A stretch of 64,000 nucleotides of DNA from Sphingobacterium sp. LZ7M1 (GTDB lineage Bacteria > Bacteroidota > Bacteroidia > Sphingobacteriales > Sphingobacteriaceae), in NCBI RefSeq assembly GCF_024296865.1, contig NZ_CP101134.1, positions 1,054,001-1,118,000 of the forward strand. Direction: 5' to 3'. Below are positions 55,138 through 62,192 of this stretch, piece after piece (position 1 is the first letter of the stretch; each line of letters starts with the position of its first letter). The translations under genes and the position numbers were made by a program. Below the pieces are notes generated by a model, which searched no databases, had not been told where the DNA came from, and saw nothing but the letters and a program-made list of their open reading frames with translations.

Positions 55138-55716
55138 TTATTTTTTAACCCCGTTCCAAATGATGTCTACCATGGTTTCAATTTCTTGATCAGTAGGTTT
55201 TGATTTTTCGTATAAGCAGCCCCTAACCAGGGAGATAGCTACGCCCAAGTAGGCAGATATTAATAGTCGAACATTTAAATCTTTCAAATGTTTTAAGCGG
55301 ACCCCTTCATCTAAAAAATGAAGCAAAACGTTTCTTTCGGACTTTTGTTGGAAGATGTTTTTACGGATACCTTCATAGAAAGGGGATCCATAGAATTGTT
55401 CCAAAAACCCGAAATGGTCTAGGTTGTCCAGATAGTACAACACGAGGTTTCTCCAGATTTGCTTGAATTTTTTTTCGTACGCCAAGGTAGGGTCTATGGC
55501 TGAAAAAACCTGATTGTTCAATTTTTCTTTACAATACCAGTATAATTCTAAGATTAAATCCTCTTTGGAAGGGAAATAATGATAGATCGAGCCTACTGCT
55601 ACGTCTGCATCTTTAGCAATCTTGCTCATTGGAGATCCGTGAAACCCATGAGTATTAATTAGTTTTAGTGTGCTAAAGAAGATCTGCTCTTTCTTTTCTG
55701 TCAATTGAATGTTCAT
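55138..55716 (-). CDS. TetR/AcrR-family transcriptional regulator of the efflux operon
   Basis: 192 residues from the ATG at 55716. The frame opens 14 codons earlier (55758), but the N-terminus MNIQLTEKKEQIFFST fits the family and the extra segment overlaps a -7 element. The helix-turn-helix is at ~20-50 (HGFHGSPMSKIAKDADVAVG then SIYHYFPSKEDLI), followed by a helical ligand domain. First gene of the operon, so it probably represses its own transcript and that of the pump. Confidence 0.92.
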   Translation of the reverse strand: MNIQLTEKKEQIFFSTLKLINTHGFHGSPMSKIAKDADVAVGSIYHYFPSKEDLILELYWYCKEKLNNQVFSAIDPTLAYEKKFKQIWRNLVLYYLDNLDHFGFLEQFYGSPFYEGIRKNIFQQKSERNVLLHFLDEGVRLKHLKDLNVRLLISAYLGVAISLVRGCLYEKSKPTDQEIETMVDIIWNGVKK

Positions 55717-55723
55717 TCGGTTG

Positions 55724-55731
55724 CAAATGTA
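55724..55731 (-). promoter_or_regulatory. -7 promoter element of the tetR-tolC-acrAB operon
   Basis: Minus-strand TACATTTG, exact TAnnTTTG, 7 nt upstream of the ATG at 55716. The nearest TTG is 15 nt upstream, slightly short. If real, the transcript is almost leaderless. Confidence 0.4.
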
Positions 55732-55824
55732 GGCTTTTTTTTGAGGCAATTGTGTCACGTATTCGTTATAAATGCGATTAAATCGGATGCTATGTTAAGA
55801 AATTGTTAAATATTCAATTTCCCC

Positions 55825-55855
55825 TTGACGTGTGTATTTTTTACACTTACCTTTG
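55825..55855 (+). promoter_or_regulatory. Strong consensus promoter with no gene downstream
   Basis: TTG (55825-55827), 20 nt, TACCTTTG (55848-55855): one of the best promoter matches in the window. GTGTA...TACAC, a small inverted repeat, lies between the two elements and could be a repressor site. The direction is away from tetR. Confidence 0.6.
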
Positions 55856-55860
55856 TAGTA

Positions 55861-55927
55861 TCATAATTTAGGTTTATAATTGGTTATTAAAGGTTTTCAT
55901 TCTCCCCGTTTGAAAACCTTTTTCTTT
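55861..55927 (+). ncRNA. Candidate small RNA upstream of the efflux operon
   Basis: Between the consensus promoter (55825-55855) and an intrinsic terminator there are about 65 nt with no coding frame of note. The terminator is an 11-bp stem AAAGGTTTTCA/TGAAAACCTTT (55889-55899 and 55911-55921) with an 11-nt C-rich loop and a T-rich tail. The RNA would have a ~28-nt single-stranded AU-rich 5' part. All known genes nearby on this strand start over 2 kb away, so it is not an ordinary leader. Confidence 0.45.
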
Positions 55928-55971
55928 TTCCAGGGGTTTGTGTAAAGTGTTGAGGATGAATAGGTAGGGTT

Positions 55972-56120
55972 GGGTTTGAACCAGGATGGAAGGGATAAGA
56001 GGATAGACCAAGATCTGGGTTTGAACCAGGATGGAAAGGATGAGAGGATAGACCAAGATCTGGGATTAGAACTAGGATTAATTGGAATTTATTGGATAAG
56101 AGGATAGACCAACAGCATCT
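55972..56120 (+). repeat. Dispersed repeat family A, copy 4, with 45-nt tandem duplication
   Basis: Two 45-nt units (55972-56016 and 56017-56061) identical at 43 of 45 positions, each containing TTGAACCAGGATGG and GAGGATAGACCA, then a diverged third unit ending GAGGATAGACCA at 56110. The following stretch (to ~56180) resembles another piece of the family (GACAGTAATGCCGACTTTCC). Non-coding. Confidence 0.8.
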
Positions 56121-56220
56121 TTACAATATGGCGCTGGAATGTGCCCCCGACAGTAATGCCGACTTTCCAACAATTAGCTTGTTTTTTTTCTTAATGACTT
56201 ATTTGCTTTCCTTCAGAAAG

Positions 56221-56255
56221 GTCTAGTGTCTTATGTCTATTGTCTAATGTCTCTC
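56221..56255. repeat. Heptanucleotide array at the cytochrome c stop
   Basis: Five 7-mers on the plus strand: GTCTAGT, GTCTTAT, GTCTATT, GTCTAAT, GTCTCTC. The last overlaps the complement of the stop codon of the cytochrome c gene (56254-56256). On the sense strand it reads as (N)xAGAC units. Confidence 0.75.
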
Positions 56256-56679
56256 ATTCACAATTGCGCAAAAACTCTTCGATTTCTTCTTTTTTGAAAT
56301 GGGTTTTGCTATCGCCGAAATAGGTGGTGACATAGGTAAGGACATAGGCGATATCGACAGCGGAGAGTTCGGGTACTCCTGGCATCTGTTGATTGAATAG
56401 GGTGTTGTTGACTTTGATTTCGCCGGACATGCCGTTTTTGACGATGCATGCCAATTTGCTTCTGTTCTCGTTCAGGAACTGGGCGTCGGTAAGGGGAGGG
56501 TATAGTTTGCCCAGTCCTTCTCCATTGGCGCCATGGCAATTTTGGCAATGCTTGACATAAATTTTCTGTCCGTTGGTAGCATATTGCATCGTTTCCACAC
56601 TTAGATCTGTATTGCAGGAAAACAGAAAATAAAGCATGGAAACGAGTGCAACAGAACCTATGAAGTATCGAGCTATCAT
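56254..56679 (-). CDS. Lipid-anchored cytochrome c
   Basis: 141 residues. Signal with lipobox LFSC (Cys22). One haem c motif, C45-QN-C48-H49, and a probable axial Met in QQMPGVPEL (~99). A single-haem class I-like fold with GEGLGKLYPPLTDAQFL. It overlaps the SCO gene by one base (stop/start), so they are translated together. Probably an electron carrier in the periplasm, linked with the SCO protein in copper or oxidase metabolism. Confidence 0.88.
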   Translation of the reverse strand: MIARYFIGSVALVSMLYFLFSCNTDLSVETMQYATNGQKIYVKHCQNCHGANGEGLGKLYPPLTDAQFLNENRSKLACIVKNGMSGEIKVNNTLFNQQMPGVPELSAVDIAYVLTYVTTYFGDSKTHFKKEEIEEFLRNCE

Positions 56680-57323
56680 TATTTGTATTCTGCTAATATG
56701 ACATCAAGATCTTCCAATAGTTGTTTTACTTGTTCATCGTTAGTGCCATCATAAGCGCCACGGATTCTTTTCTCAGGATCAATGATCACTAGATACCCTT
56801 GATGGTCATAGCCTCCTGGAGCATTGGGATCTTCTTTGGTGAAGACCATGTATTTTTCGGATATGCCGTAAATATCAGCTTTGCTTCCGGTCACAAATTG
56901 CCATTGATCATTATCGACTCCCAGTTTGGTAGCATAATCCTTCAGAACAGATGGTTGGTCATATTTGAAGTCGATGCTGTGGGAAAGGAAAGCGATCTTG
57001 TCATTGCCTTTGTATTTTTCGTATGCCTTCAGCAAGTTACGTTGCATGGTAGGGCAAATACTTGGACAGTGGGTAAAGAAGAAATTGGCCACATAGATCT
57101 TGTCCTTGAAAAAATCTTGGGTCAAGTTTGTGCTATCCTGGTTTAGGAAAGAGAAATTAGGGATGGTATGATAAATGGTGTCAACGACCTTTTTGCCATC
57201 GACTTCTTTTTCAACTGGACTACGTTCACCATAGATAGGCAGTTTTCTTTCCGTGGGTCCACAGGAGAATAATACAACACTGGCCATACATGCGGCAAAC
57301 GCTCCGCCTAAGTACTTTTTCAT
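56679..57323 (-). CDS. SCO1/SenC-family protein
   Basis: 214 residues. Lipobox VLFSC (Cys21). Thioredoxin fold with the metal-binding FFTHCPSICPTM (C86 and C90) and the distant His in GGYDHQGYLVI. SCO proteins bind copper and assemble the CuA site of cytochrome c oxidase or keep thiols reduced. Between a helical lipoprotein gene (10 nt) and cytochrome c (1-nt overlap), in a minus-strand unit. No oxidase subunits lie in the window. Confidence 0.92.
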   Translation of the reverse strand: MKKYLGGAFAACMASVVLFSCGPTERKLPIYGERSPVEKEVDGKKVVDTIYHTIPNFSFLNQDSTNLTQDFFKDKIYVANFFFTHCPSICPTMQRNLLKAYEKYKGNDKIAFLSHSIDFKYDQPSVLKDYATKLGVDNDQWQFVTGSKADIYGISEKYMVFTKEDPNAPGGYDHQGYLVIIDPEKRIRGAYDGTNDEQVKQLLEDLDVILAEYK

Positions 57324-57333
57324 TTTGTTTTTA

Positions 57334-57759
57334 TTAATTGAATGCTGCTAATGAAGTTTTGATTTGTTCTGAAACGCGATCGAATTGATTTTTCATTGCG
57401 CTGATTTTGTCAACCTCTTTTTGTTGATAGGCTTCATCTTCGTTCATTGCATCATAATCCTTCATCCAGGTCATCATATGGTCTGTTGCATTCTCGATGC
57501 TATCTTTCAGGTTTGTCAGGTCAACACGAGTTTTTGCGGTATCCAAGTCGGCCTTAGTTGCCTTGATCGTTGCTAGGTTGCTGATGATAGAGTCGATCTT
57601 AATGGTCGTTTTATCAAACTGTGATATTTGAGGCATGATTTCATCATGGATAGCAATTGCCTGTTCAGAAAGTTTTTGATCCTTGTTTTCAACCTGTTTG
57701 TTTTGACAAGAAGCAAATGCAATGGAAAATGCTGCACTTAATAAGATTAATTTTTTCAT
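57334..57759 (-). CDS. Small helical lipoprotein of unknown function
   Basis: 141 residues. Signal with lipobox AFASC (Cys18). The mature protein is almost wholly helical and charged (DQKLSEQAIAIHDEIMPQIS, EDEAYQQKEVDKISAMKNQF), likely a helical bundle or coiled coil. Homologues in Bacteroidota are often called 'viral A-type inclusion protein', a name with no functional value. It lies directly upstream of the SCO gene and conserved HDEIMP/MMTWM positions could bind a metal or haem; that is speculation. Confidence 0.8.
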   Translation of the reverse strand: MKKLILLSAAFSIAFASCQNKQVENKDQKLSEQAIAIHDEIMPQISQFDKTTIKIDSIISNLATIKATKADLDTAKTRVDLTNLKDSIENATDHMMTWMKDYDAMNEDEAYQQKEVDKISAMKNQFDRVSEQIKTSLAAFN

Positions 57760-57770
57760 GATTAATTAAA

Positions 57771-58292
57771 TTATAGTTCTATACTCGATTTCTCAATTTG
57801 AGTAGGAGCAGGATTTAAAGATTCGAAGTTAAAGTCCAGGTCACGGATATAGATTTCATTATGAGCGACGGCACATAAGGTTCCGTGTTTGTCAAAGACT
57901 TGGGTCTGAAAGGTTCTGACCACTTTTCCTTCCTTTTTAATGGTTTGCAGGGTTTCATCCAAGATTTGCTGATTAAGGCGGATGTTTACCTCCAAGTCAA
58001 ACCTTCCGGGTTTGATATAGTCGATATGGGCTGTTTTTAACCAAGCCACAGTTCGCATTATTCCCTGATGTTTGAAATATTGGTCCAAAAGGATGGGGTA
58101 GAAAGGATCGATTGCGGAAAAGATAGTCCCTCCAAATATGGTTCTATTGGAATTGATGTTGAGAATGCTTCTGTTGATCTTGACATCTGCCCCTAAGAAA
58201 TTGTCCAGAATCCTGCGCACCCAGATGCGTTGGAAAAAGAAAGGTGGGTACAATCTAAGTCCCCACTTTAAAGTATTTGGAGATACTTTCAT
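57771..58292 (-). CDS. DUF4442 hotdog-fold (PaaI-like thioesterase) protein
   Basis: 173 residues from the ATG at 58292 (MKVSPNTLKW). The frame extends 10 codons upstream, but that part is atypical and the internal Met gives the family start. Hotdog features: TIFGGTIFSAIDPFYPILLD and KPGRFDLEVNIRLNQQIL. Such proteins hydrolyse acyl-CoA or acyl-carrier thioesters; the activity of DUF4442 members is mostly untested. It is 11 nt upstream of the lipoprotein gene, on the same strand. Confidence 0.82.
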   Translation of the reverse strand: MKVSPNTLKWGLRLYPPFFFQRIWVRRILDNFLGADVKINRSILNINSNRTIFGGTIFSAIDPFYPILLDQYFKHQGIMRTVAWLKTAHIDYIKPGRFDLEVNIRLNQQILDETLQTIKKEGKVVRTFQTQVFDKHGTLCAVAHNEIYIRDLDFNFESLNPAPTQIEKSSIEL

Positions 58293-58384
58293 GGCGATAA
58301 AAATACAGTTAATTTCTAACAAAAAACATCGTTCTATTGTAATAAAAGAAAGTCTGCCTTATATTCAATAAATATTCCTGGATT

Positions 58385-59608
58385 ATGGACGCTCAAAAAC
58401 CTAACAAGAACGTATGGATATTGATTTTTGTGGCCGCATTGGGCTACTTTGTTGATATCTACGACCTCATTATTTTCTCTATCGTCCGTATAAAGTCTTT
58501 CAGTGATATCGGGGTTCCAGCAGATCAGATGCGCAGCAAGGGTGAATTTGTTCTCAATATGCAGATGGGAGGTTTACTGATCGGGGGTGTGATATGGGGC
58601 GTGTTGGGTGATAAATATGGAAGGCTGAAGGTCCTGTTCGGTTCCATCCTGCTTTATTCCATAGCCAATATTGCCAACGGTTTTGTCCATGATGTCACGA
58701 CCTATGGAATAATTAGGTTTGTTGCTGGTATTGGATTAGCGGGTGAATTAGGGGCCGGAATCACCTTGGTTTCTGAAAGCATGCACCGAAAGAAGCGCGG
58801 CTATGGTACCATGATCGTGGCTGGAGTAGGGGTCTTAGGGGCGATTTTGGCCTACTTTATCTCCGAATGGTTCAGTTGGAGGACCGCTTATTTTGTTGGT
58901 GGCGGCATGGGGATCCTATTGTTATTTATGCGGGTCGGGGTTTTGGAATCAGGCATGTTTTCCTCCTTGGAGAATAAGTCGGTACAGAAGGGCAAGATAT
59001 CGATGCTGTTTAACAATGGGGATCGATTTAGAAGGTACCTGTACTGTTTGTGCATCGGATTGCCGATTTGGTTTGTCGTGGGAGTCCTGGTCACACAGGC
59101 ACCTGAAATTGGGCAGGCCTTGAATGCGCAGACGACCCTGAGTGCGGGGAAAGGAGTGATGTTTACTTATCTGGGGATTTCTTTAGGTGATTTTCTTGCC
59201 GGCTGGTTAGCCCAGATCTTTAGATCAAGGCGTAAGGTGGTTTTTATCTATCAAATATTGATCCTCCTATTTTCTTGTATCTATTTGACCCGGCAAGGGA
59301 TTTCAGAACAGGAGTTTATGTGGTTGGCATTCTTGATGGGGCTGGGTGTGGGTTATTGGGCAACCTTTATCACTATTGCAGCAGAGCAGTTCGGAACCAA
59401 TATACGTTCGACGGTTACCACTACAGCGCCTAACTTTGTGCGAGGAGCATTGATTCCTTCGACATTGATGTATGGGGTATTGGTAAATTGGGTGGGTATT
59501 ATCGCTGCGGCCATGATCATGATCGTCTTGCTGTCATTGATCGCTATTTTTGCCCTTACGCGCTTAAAGGAGAGCTTTGATAAAGATCTTGACTATGTGG
59601 AAGAATAG
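58385..59608 (+). CDS. MFS transporter (metabolite:H+ symporter type)
   Basis: 407 residues with about twelve membrane segments. The start FVAALGYFVDIYDLIIFSIV and GVLGDKYGRLKVLFGS are typical of the sugar/aromatic-acid/SV2-like branch of MFS. A conserved GIGLAGELGAGITLVSE segment occupies helix 4. The substrate is not deducible. Monocistronic and divergent from the hotdog gene. Confidence 0.87.
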   Translation: MDAQKPNKNVWILIFVAALGYFVDIYDLIIFSIVRIKSFSDIGVPADQMRSKGEFVLNMQMGGLLIGGVIWGVLGDKYGRLKVLFGSILLYSIANIANGFVHDVTTYGIIRFVAGIGLAGELGAGITLVSESMHRKKRGYGTMIVAGVGVLGAILAYFISEWFSWRTAYFVGGGMGILLLFMRVGVLESGMFSSLENKSVQKGKISMLFNNGDRFRRYLYCLCIGLPIWFVVGVLVTQAPEIGQALNAQTTLSAGKGVMFTYLGISLGDFLAGWLAQIFRSRRKVVFIYQILILLFSCIYLTRQGISEQEFMWLAFLMGLGVGYWATFITIAAEQFGTNIRSTVTTTAPNFVRGALIPSTLMYGVLVNWVGIIAAAMIMIVLLSLIAIFALTRLKESFDKDLDYVEE

Positions 59609-59627
59609 GGAGGAAGAATAGCTTTTT

Positions 59628-59792
59628 TTATTCAGATCTACCTGGGCATTTTTTGCATCTTTTGCCCTTTTTATATTTCTTACAACATTTTTTAAAAACC
59701 TGTTCTCCATTGGAGTTAAAAGGAGAGTGACCCTTCTGGTCTTCAAAAGGGTTGTTTTCTAAAATATGCAGCTTGATCATGGTCTCGTACAT
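59628..59792 (-). CDS. 54-residue Cys/Lys-rich small protein
   Basis: Start codon at 59792, stop complement at 59628-59630. Sequence features: HILENNPFEDQKGHSPFNSN, then a basic block FKKCCKKYKKGKRCKKCPG with four Cys. A second Met at residue 5 (59780) may be the true start, since a -7 element TATCTTTG (59797-59804) is too near the first. Small proteins with this KKCCKKY...CKKCP tail recur in Bacteroidota but have no known function; the Cys spacing suggests metal binding. It lies 37 nt downstream of udk on the same strand, so co-transcription with udk is likely. Confidence 0.6.
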   Translation of the reverse strand: MYETMIKLHILENNPFEDQKGHSPFNSNGEQVFKKCCKKYKKGKRCKKCPGRSE

Positions 59793-59829
59793 GATGCAAA
59801 GATAGCTAATTTAGATTAATTAAAAATAA

Positions 59830-60459
59830 TTATCCAATTCTTTTTCTGAGTTCGATTGCAATATCGTTGGTGAAGGTTTGAATGACAAGTGGGTCATCCA
59901 CATTGTTATGGATGATCAAGTCACATTCTTCACGGTGAGGGAGAAGATATTGGTTGTATGAAGGGACCACATGGTTGATCCATTTATACATAACATCGTC
60001 ATGGTCGTAGCCACGTTCTACAAGGTCACGTCTCAATCGTCTTTCGAGTGCGATGGGTTCATCGGCATCCAAAAAGATCCTATAGTCCAGCAGTTCATTA
60101 ATTTCCTCATAATGGAAAATAAACAGGCCTTCAACAACTAGGATAGGGGCAGGTTTGATTTCCAACATCTTGGGTTCTAGATCAGGATTGTTGAAGGTGT
60201 ATTCTTTTTGGAATACCGTATTTCCTTCAAAGAGTTCCTTGATGTGCTGGTAGAACGACTCGCGGTTGATAGAAGTCGGCAAGTCAAAATTATAGAGCCT
60301 ATTTTCTTCTTTTGTTTTGGTATTGGCAGGGATATAGTAATCATCTTGAGAGATCAAGGTGACTTCTTCTTGCGAAAAATGATTTAAAAAGCTTTTTAAA
60401 AAGAAAGTTTTTCCTGAACCGCTGCTTCCAGCGATTCCAATTACATAGGGTTTGTCCAT
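59830..60459 (-). CDS. udk: Uridine kinase
   Basis: 209 residues. P-loop GIAGSSGSGKT (8-18), ISQDDYYIP, ILVVEGLFIFHYEEI and RRLRRDLVERG are typical of uridine/cytidine kinases of the phosphoribulokinase/uridine kinase family. It makes UMP or CMP from the nucleoside in pyrimidine salvage. The family boundary with other P-loop kinases is well supported by DDYY. 13 nt after the LysM gene, on the same strand. Confidence 0.9.
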   Translation of the reverse strand: MDKPYVIGIAGSSGSGKTFFLKSFLNHFSQEEVTLISQDDYYIPANTKTKEENRLYNFDLPTSINRESFYQHIKELFEGNTVFQKEYTFNNPDLEPKMLEIKPAPILVVEGLFIFHYEEINELLDYRIFLDADEPIALERRLRRDLVERGYDHDDVMYKWINHVVPSYNQYLLPHREECDLIIHNNVDDPLVIQTFTNDIAIELRKRIG

Positions 60460-60472
60460 TTTTTAACTTGCA

Positions 60473-61399
60473 CTAATTTACTGGTGCGCCGTAGGCAATT
60501 TCAATAAGGAATCGTTTATCAAGTGCTCCAATATAAGATGCTGCGGATTTGGAAAGAATAACAATAGCATCTCTGCTTTCTGCAGTATCGGAGAATTTTC
60601 CTACAACTTTCGCAAAGGTAACACTTTTTGTCAATGGGTTTGTAATTTTTAGAATTGTACCTACTGGAGCTGTACGGTGCAAAGCCAGGTTACTGCGGCC
60701 ACCGGACTCCAGGTTTTCCATCCAGATGCCTATACCTTTTTCTTTTTTCTCGCGGATGCCGTAGCGATTGGTTTCGAATTCGATCTCTTCCTTGGAAATG
60801 TTTTCAGGGATAGGGAGGTTGATGGCCGCTGGTGCGGTTTCTTTCTGGATTACGACCACATTGCCATCTGGAATCTTTAAGGTCTGACCTTCGCGAACGG
60901 TGTCCGAATCCAGGCTATTTAGCTTTTTTATGTTGTCTACTGTGGTTGAAAAACGCTTGGCGATGGAATATAGGGTTTCATTGGATCCAACCTTATATTC
61001 GGTTAAGATCTTAGCCTGAATGGTTTCTCCATTGGGATCTCCCAAAGGCTTTGAATCCCTATTGATGGGTTCGTTCTGAACAACCGCCGGTTTATTGTCC
61101 TGTTTTTTTTCTTCCTCCTTAAAAGGGATATAGACGGCATCACCCACGCGTAAATTCTTTTTATTGTTGGCATTCATGATATCCTTCACGGGAATGCCGT
61201 AAATCCTGCTCAGTTGGTAATAAGTATCCTTTGCAGTGACACTATGTTCTATAAAAGTTTTTCCGTTTACTACAGTTTTCTTTTGACTAGGATTGCTGGA
61301 TTGGGCCTGTGCCAGAGAGATTCCAGCGAATAAAAAAGCAGCAGAAAATATAATAATAGTCTTTTTGTAAGACTTTTTGAATAATCGTTCTTTCATCAT
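60473..61399 (-). CDS. Exported protein with two LysM domains
   Basis: 308 residues from the ATG at 61399; a TTG three codons upstream is less likely. Signal/anchor region (KKTIIIFSAAFLFAGISLA). LysM repeats at about 50-95 (EHSVTAKDTYYQLSRIYGIP) and 135-180 (EYKVGSNETLYSIAKRFSTT) with VYIPF/LKIPD ends; the C-terminal part (~220-308) has a double-psi-barrel or RlpA-like appearance (GIGIWMENLESGGRSNLALH). It likely binds peptidoglycan in the periplasm. A gene with LysM just before udk is common in Sphingobacteriales. Confidence 0.85.
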   Translation of the reverse strand: MMKERLFKKSYKKTIIIFSAAFLFAGISLAQAQSSNPSQKKTVVNGKTFIEHSVTAKDTYYQLSRIYGIPVKDIMNANNKKNLRVGDAVYIPFKEEEKKQDNKPAVVQNEPINRDSKPLGDPNGETIQAKILTEYKVGSNETLYSIAKRFSTTVDNIKKLNSLDSDTVREGQTLKIPDGNVVVIQKETAPAAINLPIPENISKEEIEFETNRYGIREKKEKGIGIWMENLESGGRSNLALHRTAPVGTILKITNPLTKSVTFAKVVGKFSDTAESRDAIVILSKSAASYIGALDKRFLIEIAYGAPVN

Positions 61400-61408
61400 T
61401 GAATGCAA

Positions 61409-62158
61409 TTATACTAAATATGAAACAATTTCTCTCTTGTTAAAGGACATAAAGAAGACTTGACTTCCTAATTGGAAATAGGGTTGGGGAATCATTTTCT
61501 CCATGTCATGAAGTATGACTTGTTGATCTAGTATCTGGTTTAAATTACTTGTTGCCAAACAAAGGTCGAAATGGTCATTTTTCTGCTTGTGGTAACACCA
61601 AAGGAAATGGTGTCCGCACTTGCTCAACCAAAGGGGACCGATGTTATGTTCATTTTTTAGAAATCGTGGGGTCTGTTGATACGTGACTGGGTACTGTACT
61701 TTGTTGCATGCCATATCAAACTGAATGTCGTTTGCGGAGCTGTATTCTCCATTCTTGATATTGATGGCAATGCTTTCTCCAGAGGAGATGCTACGGTGCC
61801 TGGCATGGATGTAATCTTTGAAAACATCGAGTAAGACAAACTCATAACTGCTGAAGATAATTTCATTGTTATGGATCTGGATGATCTGTATCCCTTCTTG
61901 CACCGGTGTCTGTTCACCGATCCGCTTAAGGATCAAATAGCCATTTTGGATGGAATCCAGTGTCCATTCCTTTCCATCCGCTTGGCATGGTGACATGAGG
62001 CAATTTCCTTCGAAATCGAACACAAAGAAAGAAGCCAGAGTAGTCTCCACATCCCTAGTTTCTATAGCTACATAGGGCTTTACGGAGTCAATCTCTATTT
62101 TCCAGATATTCGTAGGGAATGCTTTCTCGAAAATTTTATTTATCGTATATTTAGTCAT
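61409..62158 (-). CDS. DUF4905-like protein of unknown function
   Basis: About 249 residues from the internal Met (MTKYTINKIFEKAF); the longer frame to 62233 would overlap the divergent NfeD gene and begins with a segment that is really the complement of its signal peptide. The protein shows repeated beta strands (WKIEIDSVKPYVAIETRD, SFFVFDFEGNCLM) and resembles DUF4905. No signal peptide at this start, so probably cytoplasmic. The LysM gene start follows within 9 nt on the same strand, so DUF4905-LysM-udk-small protein form a unit. Confidence 0.75.
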   Translation of the reverse strand: MTKYTINKIFEKAFPTNIWKIEIDSVKPYVAIETRDVETTLASFFVFDFEGNCLMSPCQADGKEWTLDSIQNGYLILKRIGEQTPVQEGIQIIQIHNNEIIFSSYEFVLLDVFKDYIHARHRSISSGESIAINIKNGEYSSANDIQFDMACNKVQYPVTYQQTPRFLKNEHNIGPLWLSKCGHHFLWCYHKQKNDHFDLCLATSNLNQILDQQVILHDMEKMIPQPYFQLGSQVFFMSFNKREIVSYLV

Positions 62159-62192
62159 CCGATGACAAGCAAATTCGGTAAAAAACACTATT

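Noticed and set aside
55717..55758. Longer TetR start at 55758
   Set aside because: The extra 14 residues are unlike the family, and the -7 element at 55724-55731 lies inside them; the ATG at 55716 is preferred.
55874..56056. 60-residue minus-strand frame with a repeated YPLI/LSILVQTQ motif
   Set aside because: The repetition comes from the 45-nt tandem units of repeat A; it overlaps the candidate small RNA terminator and has no start signals.
59564..59746. 60-residue minus-strand frame behind the MFS gene
   Set aside because: It is out of frame with the more convincing Cys/Lys-rich protein at 59628-59792 and overlaps the end of the MFS gene.
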